From contig NZ_AMBZ01000007.1 of NCBI RefSeq assembly GCF_000293805.1, forward strand, positions 186,001-250,000: 64,000 nucleotides of DNA, read 5' to 3'. Source of the stretch: Paenibacillus alvei DSM 29. Lineage in GTDB: Bacteria; Bacillota; Bacilli; Paenibacillales; Paenibacillaceae. Position numbers and translations under genes: made by a program. Positions 54,684-62,184 of this stretch are shown here, in pieces. How positions within the stretch are numbered: position 1 is the stretch's first letter; each line of letters begins with the position of its first letter. The notes beneath the pieces are model-generated. The model made no database searches and was not told the DNA's origin. It worked only from the letters and a program-made list of their open reading frames with translations.

Positions 54684-55695
54684 ATGCTAATAGGCAAGCA
54701 ATCTTGGAAATTTGAGCGAGCTCCATATATTATCGGCACGTCAGCTATTGTTGGCCCTGAGGAAGGGCAGGGGCCGCTGGCGGCTGATTATGATTTGATT
54801 CATGAGCAGCTTGATTTGTATGAGAAGAGCTGGGAAAAGGCCGAGCGCAAGCTTCTTGAACAAGCGACGAGTCTCGCCATTACGAAGGCAAATGTAAATA
54901 CAAGCCATATCGAGTACTTCATCGGCGGAGACTTAATGAATCAGATAACAAGCAACAGCTTCGCTGCACGTACTTTGTCAGTTCCTTATATTGGTGTATT
55001 TGGCGCGTGCTCGACTTCCATGGAATCGTTGGCACTTGCGGCGATGATTATCGATTCTGGCAATGCCAATTATGCGCTGGCGGGCACGTGCAGTCATAAC
55101 TGTACAGCAGAGAAGCAGTTTCGTTACCCTACAGAATATGGTTCACAGAAGCCGCCAACGGCTCAGTTTACTGTGACCGGAGCAGGGGCAGCCGTTCTGT
55201 GCAGCCGAGGTAGCGGGCCAAGGGTTACTACCGCTACGATAGGCAAGGTCATTGATCTAGGGGTTACGGATCCATTCAATATGGGGGCGGCAATGGCGTC
55301 CCGCAGCTGTAGATACACTGCGGGCACATTTCAGAGACACCGGGCGGGAGGCAAAAGATTACGATCTTATCGTAACTGGGGATTTGGCTGCAGTCGGTCA
55401 TCCAATCGCGTCAGACTTGTTGAAACAGTCTGGAGTATCAATGGAGGGTACAGTATTCGACGATTGCGGACTCATGGTATTTGACCGCAACAAGCAAGCT
55501 GTTCAAGCTGGGGGCAGTGGCTGCGGCTGCTCAGCTGTTGTCACTTATGGGCATTTGATGAAGCGAATGATTCGAGGGCAACTAAAACGCTTGTTAGTCG
55601 TGGCTACAGGCTCATTGCTGTCTCCACTTTCGTACCAGCAAGGGGAGAGCATTCCATGTATTGCCCATGCGGTGTCCATCGAGATGGAATCGTAA
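54684..55695 (+). pseudogene. spoVAD: Stage V sporulation protein AD, frameshifted
   Basis: SpoVAD binds dipicolinic acid for its uptake into the spore. The first frame has MLIGKQSWKFERAPYIIGTS, FGACSTSMESLALAAMI, CSHNCTAEKQFRYPTEYGSQ and VIDLGVTDPFNMGAAMA; a second frame continues AAVDTLRAHFRDTGREAKDY, DLIVTGDLAAVGHPIAS, DDCGLMVFD, GGSGCGCSAVVTYGHLMKRM to the stop at 55695. Removing one base (the T at 55299) restores APAAVDTL and a ~337-residue protein of normal length. ATG 54684 has a GAGGTGG site. Thiolase-like fold. The usual partners SpoVAC and SpoVAE(b) are not present here. Lies 33 bases after the 2Duf-like gene. Confidence 0.9.
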
Positions 55696-55733
55696 AAACG
55701 AAAAATTATCATCTTACAATTAATGTATATAAT

Positions 55734-55760
55734 GGATCCTGATTATCAGGATCCCTTTTT
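55734..55760 (+). terminator. Terminator after spoVAD
   Basis: Perfect 9-bp stem GGATCCTGA/TCAGGATCC (55734-55742 with 55746-55754), then CTTTTT. Confidence 0.8.
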
Positions 55761-55882
55761 ATGTCATAATGTATTTTGTTTTCAGACATGTGGTTAATTA
55801 TTCATAATGTCTACTATGGAAATATCAATTTGAGTAAAAATCCTCTCCACGACTACTCCTGTAAGAAAATATAAGAAACTAC

Positions 55883-55911
55883 TTTACAAAACTATGAAGA
55901 TAAAGTAGTAT
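55883..55911 (+). promoter_or_regulatory. Candidate promoter of the OppA-type gene
   Basis: TTTACA (55883-55888), 17 bases, TAGTAT (55906-55911). The 383-base gap between spoVAD and the OppA gene also holds the terminator and the small ORF listed separately. Confidence 0.4.
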
Positions 55912-55937
55912 AGTGAGAAATATTGAGGTGCCTATTT

Positions 55938-56024
55938 ATGGTAGACGGTTTTATGTGCAAAGAATTTAATGGAAAACGAACGAAATTCTCGTATTTTTTT
56001 CCGCTGCTGCCATGTTTAAAATAG
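55938..56024 (+). CDS. Possible 28-codon leader ORF
   Basis: ATG 55938 with GAGGTG 7 bases upstream opens 28 codons (MVDGFMCKEFNGKRTKFSYF, ending FPLLPCLK) and stops 54 bases before the OppA-type gene, downstream of its candidate promoter. Could be a translated leader peptide; too short to judge by composition. Confidence 0.25.
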   Translation: MVDGFMCKEFNGKRTKFSYFFPLLPCLK

Positions 56025-56078
56025 TGCATAAAAAAACATCACATCATTGGATTTATTCCAGATTTAGGGGGCGAAAGT

Positions 56079-57839
56079 ATGAAGAAGAAGTGGAGTTTGT
56101 TCCTGAGTACGCTTCTTGTTGTATCGATCGCGTTGTCCGCGTGCGGCAGCGACAAGGCGAAGGAATCAGAGAAGAATGCACAATCAAATGAGCAGGGTTC
56201 TGGCCAAGAAGAGAAAAAGGACGATGCTGCTGGGGAAGGCGAAATTGTTTCTGAGGGTGTAATAAAAGCAACAGATCCTTCTAAATCTCCAGAATTGGCA
56301 AACAACCGTAAAGATATGGCTATTATCGGTATGACAGCTCCAAAAGGTATTTTCAACCCGATTTATTCGGAGACAGCCTATGATACTTATGTAATGCGCG
56401 CTTTATTCAAGGGCATGCTGGAGTATGATAAAGATGGTACATTGAAGAAAGCATTGGCGGAAGACTATCAAGTGTCTCCTGACAATCTTAAATATACGTT
56501 CAAGCTGAAGAAAGGCTTGAAATTTAGCGACGGCACGGATCTTACTGCAGAAGACGTAGCGTTTACATTTACTGCACTGCATGACAAATCCTACGATGGT
56601 CCGTCTGATATCGTCAAGGACGCACATATCAAGGGTGGACAAGAATACCGCGAAGGTAAAGTATCTTCCATCGAAGGAATCAAGGTTATCGATCCATTAA
56701 CGATCGAATTCACGACAACAGAAGTTAGTGCGACAGCACTTGCTGCTATCGGTGGTTTGGAAATCATGCCTAAGGCATACTACGGCAAAGATTACAAACA
56801 AGGCAACCTCGGTTATATGCATGACTTGTTCACGAAGCCAATCGGAGCTGGCCCATACAAGCTGGATAAGTTCGTAGCAGGACAAGAAGCGCAGTTTACT
56901 GCAAATGAGAACTACTTCTTGGGCAAGCCTAAGGTTGAAAAGCTGATCTTCAAATTCACAACTGACGAAACCAACGTTCAATTGCTGCAAACGGGTGAAA
57001 CGGATATGGATGCTCCAGCAGTATCCAAAGACCAAGTTGAACAATTGAAGGAAATGGGCTTCCTGGATTCCACATTGTACCGTACGAATGGCTACGGCTA
57101 CATCGCATTCAACCACAAGCTGGATAAGTTCAAGGACAAGCGTGTTCGTCAAGCACTGACATACGGCTTGAACCGTCAAGAGATTGTTGATGCCGTATAC
57201 CAAGGCTATGCAGACGTTATCGACATTCCGCAATCCAAGCAATCCTGGTCTTACACAGATGACGTAACGAAATACAACTTCGATCTGGAGAAGGCGAAGC
57301 AATTGCTTGATGAAGCAGGCTGGAAAGTCGGCGCTGACGGTAAGCGTGAGAAGAATGGCGAGAAGTTCGTAATTCACTTCACAGCTTCAACACCGAACCC
57401 AGTCAATGATGCAATTATTCCAGTTGCACAGAAGAACTTCGGCGATCTTGGCATCGAGTTCATCGCTGACCAAATGGAATTCAACGCAGTTGTCGACAAG
57501 CGTAAGAAGGGCGATTTCGACATGCTGTTCATGGCATGGAGCTTGACACCAGATCCGCAATCTTCTGAAGGTGTATTCTCAACGAAAGGCTTCCAAAACG
57601 ATATCGGATACAGCAATACGAAGATCGATGATTTGTTCAAGCAGGCTAATTCGACTCTCGATGTTGAGAAACGGAAAGGATTCTTCCATCAAATCTATAA
57701 AGAGCTGAACGAAGATCTTCCTTACATCTTCATGTACCAACGTCGTGATATGTTCGCAACGAACGCTCGCCTGCAAGGCTTCGATATGTCGCCTTACCGA
57801 GATTTCACGTACTCTCTTCCTACTATTCACATTCAATAA
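56079..57839 (+). CDS. Oligopeptide-binding lipoprotein (OppA/DppE family)
   Basis: Extracytoplasmic peptide receptor (SBP family 5) of 586 residues: lipoprotein signal ending ALSAC (Cys22), a Glu/Lys/Ser-rich linker (~23-70), then the binding fold with the family signature region FSDGTDLTAEDVAFTFTALH, YKLDKFVAGQEAQFTANENY, LNRQEIVDAVYQGYADVID and DMLFMAWSLTPDPQSSEGVF. It stands alone; no permease or ATPase genes follow before a terminator, so it must work with a transporter encoded elsewhere. Codon choice is very uniform (many GAAC, TTC and GGC-type codons), hinting at high expression. Confidence 0.93.
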   Translation: MKKKWSLFLSTLLVVSIALSACGSDKAKESEKNAQSNEQGSGQEEKKDDAAGEGEIVSEGVIKATDPSKSPELANNRKDMAIIGMTAPKGIFNPIYSETAYDTYVMRALFKGMLEYDKDGTLKKALAEDYQVSPDNLKYTFKLKKGLKFSDGTDLTAEDVAFTFTALHDKSYDGPSDIVKDAHIKGGQEYREGKVSSIEGIKVIDPLTIEFTTTEVSATALAAIGGLEIMPKAYYGKDYKQGNLGYMHDLFTKPIGAGPYKLDKFVAGQEAQFTANENYFLGKPKVEKLIFKFTTDETNVQLLQTGETDMDAPAVSKDQVEQLKEMGFLDSTLYRTNGYGYIAFNHKLDKFKDKRVRQALTYGLNRQEIVDAVYQGYADVIDIPQSKQSWSYTDDVTKYNFDLEKAKQLLDEAGWKVGADGKREKNGEKFVIHFTASTPNPVNDAIIPVAQKNFGDLGIEFIADQMEFNAVVDKRKKGDFDMLFMAWSLTPDPQSSEGVFSTKGFQNDIGYSNTKIDDLFKQANSTLDVEKRKGFFHQIYKELNEDLPYIFMYQRRDMFATNARLQGFDMSPYRDFTYSLPTIHIQ

Positions 57840-57860
57840 TCGAACATGCTTATGTTCTTG

Positions 57861-57893
57861 GAAAGTCCAGCGCTATGCTGGACTTTCTTTTTA
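57861..57893 (+). terminator. Terminator of the OppA-type gene
   Basis: Perfect 11-bp stem GAAAGTCCAGC/GCTGGACTTTC (57861-57871 with 57877-57887), then T-run. Confidence 0.9.
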
Positions 57894-58044
57894 TTTTGAC
57901 TCGTCTGAACTAGAGATGCGAAGGTTTGTTTTGATGGCTACGCTGGTAATCTAAAAGTAGATTTTAATCTATGGGCTTATTCATGTTACAATAATTCCTG
58001 ATTCACAATAGCAGGTGATTAGCACATATGGAGGGAATTTTACG

Positions 58045-58524
58045 TTGAAATGGATGAAATCGCTGTTCGTCTTGTTCCTTACCTTGATGGTAATGACAGG
58101 ATGCGGCACAACACAGGTTGATAAAGGGAAGAAGGCCATTGAACGTCCTTCGCCAACAGTGGAGTCTAACGAGCCAGTTCAATCGAAACCTCTAACAGAC
58201 TTCGAGGAAGTAGCGAATTATATAAGGAAGCATCATTCTCTGCCAGATAATTTTATTACGAAGAAGGAAGCGGAGAAGCTCGGATGGAATGCAAAGGAAG
58301 GCAATCTGAATGAAGTAGCTCCAGGCAAGAGTATTGGCGGAGATATCTTCCGCAATCGGGAAGGCAAGCTGCCCAAGAAGAAGGGCCGCATTTGGTATGA
58401 GGCAGACATCCACTATTCTGATGGCTTTCGTGGGAAATACCGTCTTCTCTTCTCAAATGACGGACTTATTTACAAGACCGAGGATCATTATAAAACATTC
58501 CAGCAGATGAAAGGGAAGGAATGA
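58045..58524 (+). CDS. Barnase-type ribonuclease with lipoprotein signal
   Basis: Guanyl-specific RNase of the N1/T1-barnase family. TTG 58045 (GGAGGG site) gives 159 residues with a signal ending VMTGC, so the enzyme is predicted to be lipid-anchored, unlike secreted barnase. Catalytic residues are all present: Glu in WYEADIHY, Arg in GFRGKYRLLFS and His in TEDHYKTF; the N-terminal FEEVANYIRKHHSLPDNFIT and ITKKEAEKLGW match barnase closely. Residues 20-60 are a Pro/Ser/Lys linker. The stop overlaps or abuts the barstar gene. Alternative: a plain signal peptide with cleavage near the same place. Confidence 0.93.
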   Translation: MKWMKSLFVLFLTLMVMTGCGTTQVDKGKKAIERPSPTVESNEPVQSKPLTDFEEVANYIRKHHSLPDNFITKKEAEKLGWNAKEGNLNEVAPGKSIGGDIFRNREGKLPKKKGRIWYEADIHYSDGFRGKYRLLFSNDGLIYKTEDHYKTFQQMKGKE

Positions 58525-58529
58525 GGACG

Positions 58530-58811
58530 ATGACAAGACGAGTTGTTGAATTGGATGGGCGTGCTATATCCTCTCGAAATGCGGTGCATGATGTCCTCAG
58601 CGAGGTGCTGGAGCTTCCCGATTATTATGGACGGAATTTGGATGCGCTGTGGGATTGTTTGACGGAAGCCTCTTCACTGCCGCTTACAATTCATTGGAGC
58701 CATTATGAGGCTAGTAAAAAGCAACTGGGGGAATACTGTGAGCAGCTGCTGCAGCTATTTCGGGATGCAGAAGCGGAGCTGGACGGATTCAAGGTGAAGA
58801 TAACTCGGTAA
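58530..58811 (+). CDS. Barstar-family ribonuclease inhibitor
   Basis: A 93-residue cytoplasmic inhibitor expected to bind the adjacent barnase-like enzyme before export. Contains the barstar core LPDYYGRNLDALWDCLTEAS, including Tyr, Asp and Trp residues that plug the RNase active site, and the QLLQLFRDAEAELDGFKVKI C-terminus. ATG 58530 fits the family N-terminus; ATG 58521 overlapping the barnase stop is the alternative. Immediately downstream of the nuclease, forming a nuclease-immunity pair. Confidence 0.95.
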   Translation: MTRRVVELDGRAISSRNAVHDVLSEVLELPDYYGRNLDALWDCLTEASSLPLTIHWSHYEASKKQLGEYCEQLLQLFRDAEAELDGFKVKITR

Positions 58812-58880
58812 CTTGAGAAAATGGATAGATAGGGATGAGAGGTCATTTCTTTATTCCATTGACCACGATAACGGTAATCG

Positions 58881-58918
58881 AAAACAAGCCTTTGACCATT
58901 AGGTCAAAGGCTTGTTTT
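58881..58918. terminator. Bidirectional terminator
   Basis: Perfect 17-bp stem (58881-58897 with 58902-58918, loop ATTA) flanked by A-run and T-run, between barstar and convergent uppP. Confidence 0.92.
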
Positions 58919-58952
58919 GCTATGCTGTAAGACTGTTGTCGTGCTGTTCATT

Positions 58953-59795
58953 TTATAAGAAAACAAAATAAATCACTGCGGCCAATACGACGCGATAAAT
59001 CGCAAACGGGACCAGCTTAATTCGGTTGATGAGCTTCAAGAAGAAGCGAATAGACAGCAGGGCGAACAAAAACGCGCTTATGAACCCGACAATAAAGAAT
59101 GGAAGTGCATCCATCGAGAAATCCTTCCAATGCTTCAGAAGGGATAATCCGCTGGCACCTGCCATGACAGGTACGGCCATAATGAATGTAAAGTCAGCAG
59201 CTGCACGGTGACTCATCCCAAGCAGTACGCCGCCGGAGATTGTAGAGCCGGAGCGGGAGAAGCCCGGCCATAGTCCAAGACACTGGAACAAGCCGATGCC
59301 TAGCGCTTGCATGTACGTAACCTGGTCGACAGTCTTGGCTGTTGGCTTTGCAGGCCGGAACCAATCCGCTGCAACCATAAGCACTGCACCTAGCACGAGA
59401 CCGATCAAGACGGTCTGAATAGAAAATAAGTATTGATCAATATACTTTTCGAACAGTAATCCAAGCACGGCTGCAGGGATTAATCCGACCAATACTTGAG
59501 TCAGCTTCAATCTGGAATGACCGGCTCTGCCCAGTTCCGGATCAACTGGTGCACGCTTCAAGCCGAGAAGCTGGAAAAAACGATCCCAAAATACGACGAC
59601 AACAGCTAGAATGGAGCCAAGCTGAATGACGACCTTGAACATATTCGCCATTTGAGGCGAGAATATTTCCTTGGAATGCAGCATAAAGTCATCCACAAGA
59701 ATCATATGTCCGGTAGATGATACCGGAGCAAATTCTGTCAGGCCTTCAACAACTCCTAAAATAAATCCGACAAACATGTCCCACCAATTCAACAA
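58953..59795 (-). CDS. uppP: Undecaprenyl-diphosphatase
   Basis: Integral membrane phosphatase (BacA family) that recycles C55-PP to the lipid carrier C55-P for wall synthesis; overproduction gives bacitracin resistance. 280 residues, about eight helices. Signature motifs: GVVEGLTEFAPVSSTGHMIL (the EGLTEFxPVSSTGH box) and LWPGFSRSGSTISGGVLLGM. TTG 59795 has AGGAGAG 6 bases upstream. Its promoter lies inside an imperfect palindrome (59840-59870). Confidence 0.96.
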   Translation of the reverse strand: MLNWWDMFVGFILGVVEGLTEFAPVSSTGHMILVDDFMLHSKEIFSPQMANMFKVVIQLGSILAVVVVFWDRFFQLLGLKRAPVDPELGRAGHSRLKLTQVLVGLIPAAVLGLLFEKYIDQYLFSIQTVLIGLVLGAVLMVAADWFRPAKPTAKTVDQVTYMQALGIGLFQCLGLWPGFSRSGSTISGGVLLGMSHRAAADFTFIMAVPVMAGASGLSLLKHWKDFSMDALPFFIVGFISAFLFALLSIRFFLKLINRIKLVPFAIYRVVLAAVIYFVFL

Positions 59796-59839
59796 TAGTC
59801 ACTCTCCTATGTAAGGCCTTCGATATAAAATTGCGTACA

Positions 59840-59870
59840 GCACAAATCGTATTATATAGCGATTTTGTGC
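59840..59870 (-). promoter_or_regulatory. Palindrome around the uppP -10 region
   Basis: GCACAAATCG (59840-59849) and CGATTTTGTGC (59860-59870) form a near-perfect inverted repeat (one extra T) around TATTATATAG, which on the minus strand reads as a -10-like TATAAT. Candidate operator. The rest of the ~300-base gap to 60098 holds no gene. Confidence 0.45.
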
Positions 59871-60098
59871 ATTGTGGTAGTAGAAGTTAACATAATATAT
59901 AATACGTTAACAAAATGTTTGCTTTAATTTGTTGGATACGATGTGATGGGGTAAGTTCGACATAAATAAGGAAGCAATACATGATCATTTATTTCTATTT
60001 ATTTCTTGTTCTTAACATAAAGGTCGGATATGATATTAGTATCAGAAAAGGTAAAAAATACCTTTTGTTATGTTGGGGATTATGGAGGTGAGTCGATC

Positions 60099-61775
60099 TT
60101 GAACAAGACTTTGACTGAACAGTATTCAATAAGTATGTGGGTTAGGTCGATGGGTATCGTAATCTTGTGTGTGCTGCTTATACTCTCAACTTTATGGTTC
60201 GAGCAGCCGCCTGCTCCTAAGGGAGAGGATGCGCCAAAACTACAATTTTCTGCTGCAAGAGCGTTTAAGCATGTGCAGGCAATTGCCCGGAAGCCGCATC
60301 CATCAGGTACGGCTGAGAACGCTAAGGTTAGAGCGTATTTGGTGGAGCAAATGAAATTGTTAGGGCTGCAGCCTTCTGTCAAAACGTATCCATGGACAGG
60401 TATAGTTAAAGGCGCAACAGAGTCTTTAGAGCTGCATAATATTATCGGCATACATAAAGGAACCAAGCCAGGCAAAGCATTAATGCTGTTGGCACATTAT
60501 GATTCAACGCCTTTTGGACCAGGTGCTAACGACGATGCGGTTGGGGTCGCCACGCTATTGGAAACGGCACGGGTCCTACAATCTAGTCCGCCGCTTGAGC
60601 GAGATATTTGGTTCGTTCTGTCAGATGGTGAAGAGAAAGGGCTGCTTGGTGCAGAGCTATTCTGGTTAGATGAAAAGCTGCGGGAGGAGATAGGCCTGGT
60701 TCTCAATTTTGAGGCGCGAGGCTCAAAAGGGTCTTCTCTTATGTTTCAAACGAGTAAGGATAATGGAGCTCTTATATCCGGCTTTGCTTCATTCGCAGTA
60801 TCGCCGGTTAGCAGCTCTATGTTAGGCGAAATATATCGGATGATGCCAAATGATACGGATTTAACCGTTTCACTTCAAGCTGGCATTCCAGGACTTAACT
60901 TCGGGTATATTGACGGCTGGGACAAATACCATACAGCACAAGATGCGCCTGAGAACGTCTCTCTTGCAACGTTGCAGCATCATGGGGAAAACGCACTTGC
61001 GGCAGCCAAACGATTCGGAAGCATGGATTTGAAGCAATTGATTGAACCAGAACACGTGTATTTCAATTGGTTCACGATGCTGCTGCATTATCCCGATGCT
61101 TGGACCGTACCTATGTCCGTTCTTATTGGTGTTGGGTGGCTGCTAGCTATTGCTGTCCTTCTCAAGAAAAGAGCGATCGCGCTGAAAGGAATGGCTAATA
61201 GTTTCCTTATTATATTAGGAAGTGTGATTTCGTCCGTTATTCTTTCTTATCTGCTCTTTGTTGGGGGAGTGTATATTGGAAATTTGATTGCAGGTATGCA
61301 GCTTAATCTTGCTTCCATACCTGCTTCAGTTAATCTCGCATTCGTACTGGCTGCATTATTTGTACATCTCTTAATCACTCGACTCACACGTCATGTTGTT
61401 AATGGATTAGAAATGCTGCTGACAGGGATGCTGTTCTACTTCCTGCTTCTGATAGTTGCAATAGGACTTTTCCCTGGAGCAAGCTATTTATTCCTGCTTC
61501 CGCTTCTCATTCACGGTATTGTTATTTCATTCATCCTGTTCAAGCCTAATCCAGCTGCGTCAATTTATCATTCCGGGATCCATTTTGTACTGGCTATTGC
61601 TCCACTGACACTGACAACAAGTTTATTGCATCTCCTATACACAGGCATGCCCCTCTTTATTAATTTGTTCAGCTCGGTGCTTTGTGTATTGATATTTACT
61701 CTGCTGCAGCCGCTTATGACGAACCTAATCGTTATTCGCAGCAGCCAAGCTGCGCATTACATGAAAGTGAAATAG
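60099..61775 (+). CDS. Membrane-anchored M28 family metallopeptidase
   Basis: A 558-residue protein: one N-terminal helix (~res 14-32), an extracytoplasmic M28 aminopeptidase domain (~50-310) and about seven C-terminal helices (~330-550), the architecture of ERMP1/Fxna-like peptidases. Zinc ligands: LLAHYDSTPFGPGANDDAVG (His, Asp), SDGEEKGLLGAE (catalytic and metal Glu), VLNFEARGSKG and WDKYHTAQDAPEN (last His). TTG 60099 has GGAGGTGA upstream; the longer frame from 60030 has no site. Substrate unknown. Confidence 0.88.
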   Translation: MNKTLTEQYSISMWVRSMGIVILCVLLILSTLWFEQPPAPKGEDAPKLQFSAARAFKHVQAIARKPHPSGTAENAKVRAYLVEQMKLLGLQPSVKTYPWTGIVKGATESLELHNIIGIHKGTKPGKALMLLAHYDSTPFGPGANDDAVGVATLLETARVLQSSPPLERDIWFVLSDGEEKGLLGAELFWLDEKLREEIGLVLNFEARGSKGSSLMFQTSKDNGALISGFASFAVSPVSSSMLGEIYRMMPNDTDLTVSLQAGIPGLNFGYIDGWDKYHTAQDAPENVSLATLQHHGENALAAAKRFGSMDLKQLIEPEHVYFNWFTMLLHYPDAWTVPMSVLIGVGWLLAIAVLLKKRAIALKGMANSFLIILGSVISSVILSYLLFVGGVYIGNLIAGMQLNLASIPASVNLAFVLAALFVHLLITRLTRHVVNGLEMLLTGMLFYFLLLIVAIGLFPGASYLFLLPLLIHGIVISFILFKPNPAASIYHSGIHFVLAIAPLTLTTSLLHLLYTGMPLFINLFSSVLCVLIFTLLQPLMTNLIVIRSSQAAHYMKVK

Positions 61776-61778
61776 CGG

Positions 61779-61818
61779 AACAGCACTCATGCGGCAACAT
61801 GGGTGCTGTTTTCTTTTT
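61779..61818 (+). terminator. Terminator of the M28 gene
   Basis: 13-bp stem (61779-61791 with 61798-61810, one wobble) followed by a T-rich tail. Confidence 0.85.
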
Positions 61819-61941
61819 ATCCGGTTATATCAAGTGTTACGATAGTGCATTACGAGCTTCATCACATCTACTCGCTCATAGGTACACCATTGTTCCCACA
61901 GCTTTATATCGCCTTCTAATCCGCCAACCTGTCGAGAACTA

Positions 61942-62109
61942 TTGTCATCATGCTACAAATCCGGAAGAAACGGAAAATCTCAATTAGAACAACCGTTTGC
62001 TCATGCGTATTTGCAAGCCTTTTTGCAAGATTCGTCGTTTCTATTACGCCGAATTGATCCGGTTGAAGTAGGAAGTCCAGCGAATACGGTGAATACAACT
62101 TTTCATTAG
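61942..62109 (+). pseudogene. Short coding-like remnant, unidentified
   Basis: A 55-codon frame opening at TTG 61942 and ending at 62109 has protein-like composition (SQLEQPFAHAYLQAFLQDSS, FLLRRIDPVEVGSPANTVNT) but no ribosome site and no recognised family. It may be the end of a deleted gene. The surrounding 400 bases hold nothing else. Confidence 0.3.
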
Positions 62110-62184
62110 AACGTGAAAGGGGAATGTGCAGCGAGAGATGATATTCTGCCCTGCATTCCTCATATGTACGAGTACGGTATAGTG

